A DNA stretch of 33,010 nucleotides from Kiritimatiellia bacterium (GTDB taxonomy: Bacteria > Verrucomicrobiota > Kiritimatiellia > RFP12 > UBA1067): positions 1-33,010 of the forward strand of contig JAFPUH010000048.1 of NCBI GenBank assembly GCA_017395505.1, given 5' to 3'. A program made the translations under genes and the position numbers. The notes beneath the pieces were generated by a model, which did not search any database, was not told where the DNA came from, and worked only from the letters and a program-made list of their open reading frames with translations. This document shows positions 1 through 6,586 of the stretch, piece by piece (the first letter of the stretch is position 1; each line of letters starts with the position of its first letter).

Positions 1-21
1 CGAGTTGAGCAGGAAGGAGAA

Positions 22-471
22 GTGATTTTCGAGCGGAACAACCTAGTTGCCTATGGCAAGGAGGAATGCTTGAAAACAGTAACCGAGCACCTTTATCCAA
101 CCGACTACGATGTTGAAGTTTCGGATGCGGGACAGGCCAAGACGGTGCCGAAGGATTTCGCGATGCGGGAGTCCGGGGTGGTCGTCAATGTAAGGCCAAT
201 GCTCACGGTGGATGGGCTTGTCGATGTCGAACTAGATGTTTCGGTTATTGATGATCCGGAATGGAAGGAATGCGAACGGACGATTGTCGCGGCAAATGGC
301 GAGTCGTACACATTGCCGGTCGAAGAGCCGTACTTCCACGTCAGGACAATAAAAGGCTCGTTTCTTTGCGTAATGAACCAACCGATGTCAATCCCCGTCG
401 CCGATGACACAGCAGTATTGACAATCACACCCCGAGCACCGATAGACGAAGCGAAAGGAGAAGGGCGATGA
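22..471 (+). CDS. Hypothetical protein, weak secretin-core resemblance
   Basis: 149 residues from a GTG start, with AAGGAG only two bases upstream, so the true start could be slightly different or outside the window. There is no signal peptide and no membrane segment. The middle and end follow the pattern of the conserved secretin core: RESGVVVNVRP, then a V-D-G turn and alternating hydrophobic strands (VDVELDVSV), a W, and later PYFHVRTIKG. Secretins of the type II/III and pilus families have GVxLxVxP...dG.vxLxL...PxFxxRxvxT in the same order, but the final GGL-type motif is not seen. It could be a stand-alone relic or a diverged paralogue of that domain. It overlaps the next gene by ATGA, so the two are probably translated together. 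Function is not assigned. Confidence 0.55.
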   Translation: MIFERNNLVAYGKEECLKTVTEHLYPTDYDVEVSDAGQAKTVPKDFAMRESGVVVNVRPMLTVDGLVDVELDVSVIDDPEWKECERTIVAANGESYTLPVEEPYFHVRTIKGSFLCVMNQPMSIPVADDTAVLTITPRAPIDEAKGEGR

Positions 472-827
472 ATAGAATGGTCAAGATGACCCTAAAGATT
501 GTCTTTTGGTTATATTCATTCTGGATGCTTTTATGCATTAGCGGTGCGCCTTGCCACCCTGTGCATACCGGGATGACCGAGACCGAAAGCAAGTTGCTTT
601 GCTGGAAGGCGTTGTTGGCAGGACCCTATGCGGGGCGTTTGTTGCCGTGCATCCCTGAAAGATACAGTGCCGTCGGGATTGCGGATGTCGTCTTTCCTGC
701 GGCGATTCTGTTGTTGGCGGCAATTCTTGCCGCTTTCAGGAAGTGGCGGTTCGCGGCGTATGCCTTTGCGCTGTTTGCCGCCGTTTGGTTTTCGATGTCC
801 GGTGGATACCTTTGGTATTGGAAATAA
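468..827 (+). CDS. Small multi-spanning membrane protein, unknown function
   Basis: 119 residues starting at the ATG that overlaps the previous stop (ATGA), with GAAAGGAG about 10 bases upstream. Three hydrophobic stretches are visible: about residues 7-25, about 66-87 (after IADVVFPAAILLLAAILAAF) and about 91-110, separated by a cysteine-containing loop (CHPVHTGMTETESKLLCW). This suggests an inner-membrane protein with three spans. No catalytic motif was recognised. Gene overlap and the shared ribosome binding site pattern place it in the same transcription unit as the 149-residue protein upstream. Confidence 0.6.
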   Translation: MNRMVKMTLKIVFWLYSFWMLLCISGAPCHPVHTGMTETESKLLCWKALLAGPYAGRLLPCIPERYSAVGIADVVFPAAILLLAAILAAFRKWRFAAYAFALFAAVWFSMSGGYLWYWK

Positions 828-843
828 CCGAAAGGAGCAACCC

Positions 844-918
844 ATGAAACCATTTGCACGAATAATCCTCGTCTCATCCCTCGCCCTCGCAGGCGGGGAA
901 ATGGGAGGCTCAGAATGA
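844..918 (+). pseudogene. Leader stub, copy 1 of MKPFARI signal sequence
   Basis: A 24-codon open frame with a good ribosome binding site (CCGAAAGGAG) begins MKPFARI-ILVSSLALAG and ends within a few codons of where a signal peptide would end. The same start appears at 2585 and 3466. Only the 2585 copy continues into a full protein, so this copy is best read as the remains of an exported-protein gene whose body has been lost. A genuine short peptide cannot be excluded. This copy lacks the 30-nt in-frame insert found between codons 7 and 8 in the other two. Confidence 0.5.
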
Positions 919-980
919 ATTGAAGTTTGAGATGTTTTCTGAATTTAAGAAAAGTTCTCAAACTCAAGTCGGCAGTAATT

Positions 981-989
981 TGATATAAT
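981..989 (+). promoter_or_regulatory. Extended -10 promoter for the ATPase gene
   Basis: TGA followed by TATAAT (984-989) gives a TGn extended -10. No convincing -35 lies 16-18 bases upstream, which fits an extended -10 promoter. The ATPase ATG is 23 bases downstream, behind AAAGGAG at 999-1005. Confidence 0.6.
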
Positions 990-1012
990 ACGCCTCGCAA
1001 AGGAGATATTGC

Positions 1013-2245
1013 ATGAAGAAGACCATACAAAGGGAAGCATATATGGCGTGGCTGGCGCAATTCCGCGACAAGCCGCTGATAAAAGTGCTCACTGGCATGA
1101 GGCGCGTCGGCAAGTCCACGATTCTCAAGATGTTTGCGCGAGAACTCAAGCGTGAGGGTGTGCCTGCGTCTCGCATAATAATGGTAAACTTCGAGGAACT
1201 TGAAAACGCACCGCTAAGGACGGCCGAGGCCCTGCACCGGTTTCTCGTCGGTAAACTGTCGAGGGGCAAAACTACATACATATTCCTTGACGAGATACAG
1301 CGTGTGGAGCATTACGAGGAGGTCCTTGACAGTCTATACGTCAAGAAAGGCGTCGATCTTTATGTCACAGGTTCAACGGCGGATTTGTTTTCGTCCGAGA
1401 TTGCGACGCTGCTGACGGGGCGTTACGTGGAAATGAACGTGTTGCCGTTTTCGTTTCTGGAAATGACAAAGGCTGTCGGAGGCAGGGTCGGGGATGCGGC
1501 GGAAAAGCGCCGTTTCATGGATTATCTCACATACGGATCGCTGCCGGAGTCGTTTGCATTCAAGACGGGATCGCCGGAGCAGCGCGAGTATGTGGAGTCC
1601 GTTTACCGTACGATACTTGAAAAGGACGTGTTGAAGCGAAACAAGGAAGGAGGAAGGCTTCTTGTCGGGCAGATGTTGAAATACATGGCGAGTGCCATAT
1701 CATCTCTTACATCCCCGAAGCGCATGGCTGACCGGCTCAAGGCAAATGGCGTGAAGGTCAGCGCGAATACCGTTTCTTCGTATCTGGACATCCTTGAAGA
1801 CTGTTATTTCATTTACAAGGCCGACAGATTCGACGTCAAGGGAGGAGAAATGCTCAAGCTGATAAACAAGTACTATCTGACTGATTTCGGCTTCAGGTAT
1901 TATACGCTGAGCAATCCCGACATCGAGATTCAGCAGCTCCTTGAAAACGCGGTGTTCCTTGAACTGCTTCGTCGGCGTTACAAGGTCGCCACCGGCAAGG
2001 TTGACGAACGGGAGGTTGATTTCGTAGTCAAGGGCAGTAGTGATGCGCTTTGCTACATACAAGTGGCCGTCACGGTTGCGCTGAAAGAAAAATACGATCA
2101 GGAAGTCGCCGCGTTCAAGTCAATACGGGACAACTATCCTAAACTCATTTTGACGCTTGACGACATCTTTGTCGAAAACCGTAATGGAATTCAAACGATG
2201 AACGCCATTGACTTCATTACTGGCAGGTGTACCCTCCCCGTGTGA
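1013..2245 (+). CDS. AAA family ATPase with DUF4143 C-terminal domain
   Basis: 410 residues. The N-terminal AAA_14-type ATPase domain shows Walker A GMRRVGKST (residues 28-36), Walker B YIFLDEIQ (89-96) and a VTGSTADL sensor-like strand (118-125). The C-terminal half has the winged-helix and PD-(D/E)XK-like layout of DUF4143 proteins, including YLTDFGFRYY, then ENAVFLELLRRRY and REVDFVV. Proteins of this family are common, often present in many copies, and their role is still unclear. The start is set by AAAGGAG seven bases upstream and by its own promoter. It stands between small accessory genes that otherwise look like one cassette, so it may have moved in separately. Confidence 0.9.
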   Translation: MKKTIQREAYMAWLAQFRDKPLIKVLTGMRRVGKSTILKMFARELKREGVPASRIIMVNFEELENAPLRTAEALHRFLVGKLSRGKTTYIFLDEIQRVEHYEEVLDSLYVKKGVDLYVTGSTADLFSSEIATLLTGRYVEMNVLPFSFLEMTKAVGGRVGDAAEKRRFMDYLTYGSLPESFAFKTGSPEQREYVESVYRTILEKDVLKRNKEGGRLLVGQMLKYMASAISSLTSPKRMADRLKANGVKVSANTVSSYLDILEDCYFIYKADRFDVKGGEMLKLINKYYLTDFGFRYYTLSNPDIEIQQLLENAVFLELLRRRYKVATGKVDEREVDFVVKGSSDALCYIQVAVTVALKEKYDQEVAAFKSIRDNYPKLILTLDDIFVENRNGIQTMNAIDFITGRCTLPV

Positions 2246-2282
2246 AGAACCTGCGGCGACAAGCGAAAGGAGTAGATGAAGG

Positions 2283-2588
2283 ATGGAGATTAAAGGTAGA
2301 AACATTGCAGGCCATGATGATGCTGATGCGCAGTATCAACTATATTTCGACTGCAGAGATCGTGGTGAAAATGTGGAGTGTATAAAATGGCTCCGCAAGG
2401 CGGCGCGAAACGGCTTGCCCGATGCCGAATACGAAATGGGCTTTGTCTACGAAGACGGGAATCTTGTCCGGCGTAGTTTCCGCAAGGCTGTCGAATGGTA
2501 TCGCAAGGCGGCGGAGCAGGGTCACGCTACTGCGGAACGAATCTTGGGCAAACTGTCGGCAACGGCAACGAAAGGAAAACACTCATGA
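2283..2588 (+). CDS. Sel1-repeat (TPR-like) protein
   Basis: 101 residues containing about two Sel1-like repeats. The pattern is seen in DADAQYQLYFDC, ECIKWLRKAARNGLPDAEYEMG, and FRKAVEWYRKAAEQGHATAERILG. Sel1 repeats form paired helices that mediate protein contacts, and there is no enzyme domain. No signal peptide is visible, so it is probably cytoplasmic. The start lies 10 bases after GAAAGGAG (2265-2272). A five-codon open frame from the ATG at 2276 precedes it in another frame. It overlaps the next gene by ATGA, which suggests coupled translation with the exported protein downstream. The family usually carries more repeats, so this is a short member. Confidence 0.75.
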   Translation: MEIKGRNIAGHDDADAQYQLYFDCRDRGENVECIKWLRKAARNGLPDAEYEMGFVYEDGNLVRRSFRKAVEWYRKAAEQGHATAERILGKLSATATKGKHS

Positions 2589-3469
2589 AACCATTTGCAC
2601 GAATCAACTTGTCCTCCGCCGCTCTGCGTAGGGTGATCCTCGTCTCATCCTTCGCGCTCGCGGCGATGGCAGAAGCGGAACCTCTGCCACCAAAGCTGGA
2701 GGACTATACACATGTGTGCAAGATGTGCGGTGATGTGACGCATTATCCGAGATCCTACACGAAGCCTCGCTCAATGGTTGAAAGACTTCGCGACGGATGC
2801 GCCAAGTTGCGTTCGCTCGGACTGGATATAACGCTTGACGAATCCGTGCTGTGCCGCCATTGCGTATCAGCGGATAAGTTGAAGATACCGCGATTCGCGA
2901 CGGTGGTAAAGCGTGACGACTATTCAAACAGGAGAATTGGAGACAAAGTGGAGTATTTGTACAGCAGGGTCGGGACGTCTAGGTGGTACGTTGCTCCTAG
3001 GGGAAACAGATATTGGGTGAACCATCGGTACATTGACGATGACGGCAATATACTTGGAAACAATGTTTGCATAAGGCTTCATCCGGACTTGAAGGATCCG
3101 GCAGACGGACACGCGAACAAAGGCGACAAAATGAAGATTCTGTGCAAAGATGGCGATTGGGTTGGCGTAGAGTGGCGTGCGCCTTACCCTATCCCCTGGC
3201 CAGCGTCATGTTTTGGTGATGTGGAATACGGCGAAGGAGAAGATGCGTCGCTCTCGCGCATCGTAAACCATTTTGAGTGGAGCATCAAGGGGCGGCGGTC
3301 GCAGGTGAATCTGAATGATATGGAGCTGTTGCTGGCGTATATGCGCGGTTCTAAGAAAGTGCTGCGAGGATGCATCATGCAGCCGATAGACGAGTATCTT
3401 CCCGAAATCAACAAGTTGCTTGGAAAAGAACCAACCGACAGCTCAACTACCGAAAGGAGCAAACCATGA
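2585..3469 (+). CDS. Exported protein with two CxxC pairs, unknown function
   Basis: 294 residues from the ATG that overlaps the Sel1 gene. An open frame extends further upstream, but this ATG has the repeated leader MKPFARI and a ribosome binding site. The leader (residues 1-28) is a signal peptide ending near ALAAMAEA. The mature protein begins with a likely zinc site formed by CKMCGD and, about 50 residues later, CRHC. A later section (residues about 130-230) contains DGNIL and WVGVEW, reminiscent of a small beta domain, but no family was recognised. The signal peptide contains a 10-codon insert relative to the copy at 844. Confidence 0.65.
   Translation: MKPFARINLSSAALRRVILVSSFALAAMAEAEPLPPKLEDYTHVCKMCGDVTHYPRSYTKPRSMVERLRDGCAKLRSLGLDITLDESVLCRHCVSADKLKIPRFATVVKRDDYSNRRIGDKVEYLYSRVGTSRWYVAPRGNRYWVNHRYIDDDGNILGNNVCIRLHPDLKDPADGHANKGDKMKILCKDGDWVGVEWRAPYPIPWPASCFGDVEYGEGEDASLSRIVNHFEWSIKGRRSQVNLNDMELLLAYMRGSKKVLRGCIMQPIDEYLPEINKLLGKEPTDSSTTERSKP
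2605..2634 (+). repeat. 30-nt in-frame insert in the leader, copy 2
   Basis: Aligning the leader at 844 with the one at 2585 shows an exact 30-nt addition after GCACGAAT. It encodes NLSSAALRRV inside the signal peptide and leaves the frame intact. Its core, CTTGTCCTCCG...CGCTCTGCGTAGGG, returns in an expanded form at 3486-3544. Confidence 0.7.
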
Positions 3470-3603
3470 AACCCTTTGCACGAATCAACTTGTCCTCCGT
3501 CTTGTCCTCCGTAGCCTTGGCGAAGGTGGGCGCTCTGCGTAGGGGGAGAGGGAAATGTTGCCAATGTGGAAATATTGCCAAGTCCAAATCCAATTACCAA
3601 TGA
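3466..3603 (+). pseudogene. Leader stub, copy 3, with expanded repeat insert
   Basis: A 45-codon frame overlaps the previous stop by ATGA and is preceded by CCGAAAGGAG. It starts with the same MKPFARINLSS leader but carries a longer insert (3486-3544), then KCCQCGN and an early stop. The CxxC-G recalls CKMCGD in the protein encoded at 2585, so this may be a truncated paralogue. It could also be a genuine small peptide. The hydrophobic core of the leader is replaced by the insert, so it would probably not work as a signal peptide. Confidence 0.5.
3486..3544 (+). repeat. Expanded dispersed repeat in leader copy 3
   Basis: The 12-mer CTTGTCCTCCGT is present twice in tandem (3489-3500 and 3501-3512). 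It is followed by AGCCTTGGCGAAGGTGGG and then CGCTCTGCGTAGGG, which also ends the insert at 2605-2634. The reverse strand would encode RQGYGGQDGGQ. I recall similar GYGGQ-type repeats scattered in other uncultivated bacterial genomes, but this was not checked. Confidence 0.65.
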
Positions 3604-3616
3604 AAGGAGCGGGAGC

Positions 3617-4723
3617 ATGAATAAGAAAATCGTATTTGCAGCGCTTGCGATTGCTGCGGCCATAGCGATTGCCATCATGGCCAGGCATGGCGAGGCGGTG
3701 GTGGCGAATGTGGCGTGGGGACGCGCGGCAGAATTGCCGGAAGAGTTGTTTGGAATTGAGGTGGCGTCGCTGAATTCGACGGGGCAGTGGGTGAATGTCA
3801 AGCACAAGGACTGGAAGTGGGCGAGAGTCGTGCGCGGTGCTTCGGGCAGGGCGGAATGTATCGTCCTGCGTTCGCGCGACCTTTCGCAGGAATGGGACAG
3901 CAAGTCGCGGGAGGAATTGATACGGGATTGTCAATCAGAACTGCCTGCAGTTCGAGCCAAGGGCACGTTAAGTATTAGTCGTTGGACTCTCGACCCTATG
4001 AGGAGGATCTGGGCGGCTAACTCAGGGCTTGCGGGCGAGTTTCACTTTAAGGAATGCGATGACAACCAAAAGGTGCTTGACTTGTCGGTGCGGCTGATGA
4101 ATGACGACGAGTGGGCGGCGTGGGTGAAGGAAAACGGCGAGCCTCCTCCGCAGGTGCCGCAGGCTACTGAGTTCCCCGACAAACTTCTTGGAGTGAAGAT
4201 TCCAAAGGTCGCGCCGCCGGGGGCGACGCTTCTCGGCGGTTGCATTGAAGTGGGTGGAGTTAAGGTTCGCTACTGGAGAGAGGATTGCGTGCCGCTTGAC
4301 CATCCACTCTTCACGCACAGCTACGCCGAATATTCGCTGCGCACGAAGACGATCTCCGGTATCGCGTTCGGTCGCAACTATCCAATGTCGCTCTCGAACG
4401 AAGAGCGCAAGGCTGCTGAAGACGAGGTTCTGAAGCTGGCTCGGGCCGACGGCTTCGACTGCGACGGCGCGGTTGACCGCGTTTCGGCCGACAGTGAGCC
4501 GGGGGAGTGGCGGTTCCGGTTGGATGCGGTGCGTCCAGACGGCATAAGTCTCAGTGTCTATGTTTGGCGTCGTCCCGAGGAGGTTCGCAAGCGGTTTGAT
4601 CTTCCAGACGAATGTGAATTGCGAGCGGTTGTCAGCATTTCGGATGGCTTGTTTCCGCAAATAAGGACCTCGCGCCTTTGGCGAGAAGGACAAGAAGAAC
4701 CGTCAACGGAGGAATCGAAATGA
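3617..4723 (+). CDS. Hypothetical protein with N-terminal membrane anchor
   Basis: 368 residues from the ATG behind GAAAGGAGC. An in-frame ATG 51 bases upstream has no ribosome binding site and lies inside the preceding stub. Residues 4-22 (KIVFAALAIAAAIAIAIMA) form a membrane anchor or uncleaved signal peptide. The remainder is soluble and acidic. Two similar phrases, LPEELFGIEVAS and FPDKLLGVKIPK, suggest an internal duplication of about 150 residues. No family was recognised. It is the last gene of the accessory cassette, and after it comes the 22-bp array. Confidence 0.6.
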   Translation: MNKKIVFAALAIAAAIAIAIMARHGEAVVANVAWGRAAELPEELFGIEVASLNSTGQWVNVKHKDWKWARVVRGASGRAECIVLRSRDLSQEWDSKSREELIRDCQSELPAVRAKGTLSISRWTLDPMRRIWAANSGLAGEFHFKECDDNQKVLDLSVRLMNDDEWAAWVKENGEPPPQVPQATEFPDKLLGVKIPKVAPPGATLLGGCIEVGGVKVRYWREDCVPLDHPLFTHSYAEYSLRTKTISGIAFGRNYPMSLSNEERKAAEDEVLKLARADGFDCDGAVDRVSADSEPGEWRFRLDAVRPDGISLSVYVWRRPEEVRKRFDLPDECELRAVVSISDGLFPQIRTSRLWREGQEEPSTEESK

Positions 4724-4755
4724 ATACTCGGATGAGGGCAAGCGCGGGGCGGATA

Positions 4756-4785
4756 TTGACTTGGACTAGGGGGATATGGTAGACT
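4756..4785 (+). promoter_or_regulatory. Putative promoter upstream of array 1
   Basis: TTGACT (4756-4761), an 18-base spacer and TAGACT (4780-4785) preceded by TGG, giving an extended -10 with two mismatches to TATAAT. The context GGTAGACTG recurs in every unit of the array that follows. If active, it would transcribe the array as the 5' leader of the gene at 4981. Confidence 0.4.
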
Positions 4786-4786
4786 G

Positions 4787-4958
4787 TCCGCATGACTTGG
4801 GAAGTCTGGCGCGGTAGACTGGGAAATTAAGCGCGGTAGACTGGGAAGTCTAGCGCGGTAGATTATGAAGTCTAGCGCGGTAGATTCGTCAGTCTGGCGC
4901 GGTAGACTTCCCAGTTAGGCGCGGTAGACTTGCCAGTCTACCGCGGTAGAAACGTCAC
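4787..4958 (+). repeat. 22-bp tandem hairpin array 1
   Basis: Units begin at 4809, 4831, 4853, 4875, 4897, 4919 and 4941, exactly 22 bases apart, with a partial unit at 4787-4808. Each is a fixed linker GCGCGG, an arm TAGACT, four variable bases, then the complementary arm AGTCTA. The loops in order are GGGA, GGGA, ATGA, CGTC, TCCC and TGCC. TCCC is the reverse complement of GGGA. Arms degrade in units 1 and 5. The last junction contains the 14-bp palindrome TCTACCGCGGTAGA (4937-4950). Apart from the array and promoter, the 257-bp gap 4724-4980 holds only the ribosome binding site AAGGAGG (about 4968-4974). Confidence 0.9.
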
Positions 4959-4980
4959 AAGGTGCAGAAGGAGGAAATAA

Positions 4981-5745
4981 ATGGACAAGCTGATGTTGGA
5001 ACTTCACCCGATAAAGGGCTCTCTCAAGGAGAGGGGACTCTACAATGCGACCATAGCCACAGGCCGCGGAGACGTGGTCGGGCTGGACGGAATTGTTGAC
5101 TTTGCGTTCGACAGGGGCTACATATATGGAATTAAGCGAGAGGCCGCAAAGTCCATCGTCCGCGGAATGTTCGACTCCATCGTGGCCGGAATAAAGGAGG
5201 ACGGCCGCACGAGGTGCATCGACGACTATCTTTCGTTCCGTCTCAAGGTGCATGGCATATTCGAGGATGCGCACGACGAGTTCGACCCGGAGCGCCACAG
5301 CCTTTCGCTCGCCGTCGCTCCGCTCAGGGCGCTTAGGCCGTCCTTCAAGGGCGTCGAGGCGACAAATCCCGATCACAAGCGGCAGTTCCGCATCTATTCC
5401 GTCAAGGCGGCGGACATGGAGGACTGCAAGAGCTGCAATGTCTTTTGGAGGCACGATATCGTCGTAAAGGGCGCTGATTTTCCGCTGGACGACTCAATGA
5501 ACGTAAGCGTATTTGCAAAATGCGGCGACATGAAGGGCGATTGGATGGATTGCAAGCCGCGCATACTTTCGAGAAGCGACTCCGAGCTGCGCCTCGCCTG
5601 GCCGGAGGAGCTTGTGGACGAGAAGTATTCGCAGGGCCGCATGGAGATTGCGCTCAGCAAGTTCATAGATCCGGCAAACGTGCTCGCCGGCGTCCAGCGC
5701 CGCGAAATCAAGGCTGTCATCTCCAAGGAAGGTCCAAAGAAATGA
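4981..5745 (+). CDS. HU-like DNA-binding/Ig-like (DUF4469-type) protein
   Basis: 254 residues behind AAGGAGG. The N-terminal part (about 1-125) follows the layout of HU-like proteins: a helical start with GLDGIVDFAFDRG, a helix with the pattern AAKSIVRGMFDSI, then short strands and the tell-tale EFDPERHSLSLAV. That last phrase corresponds to the FDPxxH phrase of HU-like/DUF4469 proteins in Bacteroidota and PVC bacteria. The C-terminal part (about 145-254) looks like a beta-sandwich with SVFAKCGDMKG and ELRLAWPEEL. The family assignment is from memory of these patterns. Its position right behind the hairpin array suggests a link, as binder or regulated gene, but this is inference. Confidence 0.6.
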   Translation: MDKLMLELHPIKGSLKERGLYNATIATGRGDVVGLDGIVDFAFDRGYIYGIKREAAKSIVRGMFDSIVAGIKEDGRTRCIDDYLSFRLKVHGIFEDAHDEFDPERHSLSLAVAPLRALRPSFKGVEATNPDHKRQFRIYSVKAADMEDCKSCNVFWRHDIVVKGADFPLDDSMNVSVFAKCGDMKGDWMDCKPRILSRSDSELRLAWPEELVDEKYSQGRMEIALSKFIDPANVLAGVQRREIKAVISKEGPKK

Positions 5746-5844
5746 TAGTTGCCCTGGCCATCGCGGTATCTGAGTTTGATCTGGGTTAAGCGGGATGAGC
5801 AGAGCAGTTGCAGGCATTCTCGCAGTCCAGGTAGGTCCGCGGCT

Positions 5845-5873
5845 TTGCCCGTTCGGACCGAATATGGTATAAT
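5845..5873 (+). promoter_or_regulatory. Promoter of the purH-iorA-rlmI-dnaG-moxR group
   Basis: TTGCCC (5845-5850), a 17-base spacer and TATAAT (5868-5873) with TGG directly before the -10. The purH ATG is 26 bases further on, behind GAAAGGAAGG. The rest of the 154-bp gap 5746-5899 shows nothing recognisable. Confidence 0.75.
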
Positions 5874-5899
5874 AACACAAAACGAAAGGAAGGACCATC

Positions 5900-6586
5900 A
5901 TGGCTCTTAACATTGTAACGAAGATCGACGACCGCGTAACGGTCAAGAACGTATTGATGAGCGTAAGCGACAAGACCGGGCTGGAGGAGTTCGTGCCTGC
6001 GCTGGTGAAGGCATGCCCGGGCGTGAAGATATATTCTACTGGCGGAACGTACACGAAGGTCAAGGAGATCCTTGGCGCTGATGCGGATAAGACCCTCGTT
6101 GCGGTTTCCGACTACACCGGCCAGCCCGAGATGCAGGGCGGCCTCGTGAAGACCCTCGACTTCAAGATCTACCTCGGACTCCTTTCCGAGACCTACAACG
6201 ACGCACACCAGGCCGACCTGAAGCGCCTCGACGCATCGCCGATCGACATGGTCGTCGTGAACCTCTATCCCTTCAAGCAGACCGTCGCCAAAGAGGGCGT
6301 TACGCCCGAGATGGCCCGTACAAACATCGACATCGGCGGCCCCTGCATGGTCCGCGCGAGCGCCAAGAACTACCTGCGCGTCGCTTCCGTAACCGATCCG
6401 ATGGACTACGCGAGCATCGCGAACGAGCTGGCCGACCACAACGGAACGATCGGCCTCGATACGCGCTTCCGCCTCATGAAGAAGGCCTTCACCCACACCG
6501 CCGAGTACGATACCGCCATTTCGGCGTTCTTCACCACACGTCCCTGGGCTGAGGTCGACGCCACCTACACGAAGGCCGACAAGTAA
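5900..6586 (+). CDS. purH: IMP cyclohydrolase (PurH N-terminal domain only)
   Basis: 228 residues corresponding to the MGS-like IMP cyclohydrolase half of bifunctional PurH, which closes FAICAR to IMP in the last step of purine synthesis. Visible motifs are SVSDKTGL (21-28), STGGT (46-50), SDYTG, VKTL (83-86), NLYPF (121-125), IDIGGP (143-148) and RASAKN with the conserved lysine 156. Full-length PurH is over 500 residues, and the AICAR transformylase half is absent here. After VKTL the usual HPK-H is DFK-Y. The stop overlaps the iorA start (TAATG), so there is no room for a lost second domain. The transformylase step must be encoded elsewhere or done by another enzyme. Confidence 0.9.
   Translation: MALNIVTKIDDRVTVKNVLMSVSDKTGLEEFVPALVKACPGVKIYSTGGTYTKVKEILGADADKTLVAVSDYTGQPEMQGGLVKTLDFKIYLGLLSETYNDAHQADLKRLDASPIDMVVVNLYPFKQTVAKEGVTPEMARTNIDIGGPCMVRASAKNYLRVASVTDPMDYASIANELADHNGTIGLDTRFRLMKKAFTHTAEYDTAISAFFTTRPWAEVDATYTKADK

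Noticed and set aside
4787..4958. CRISPR array
   Set aside because: Period 22 with only four variable bases; a CRISPR needs spacers of roughly 26-50 bases, and no cas gene is near.
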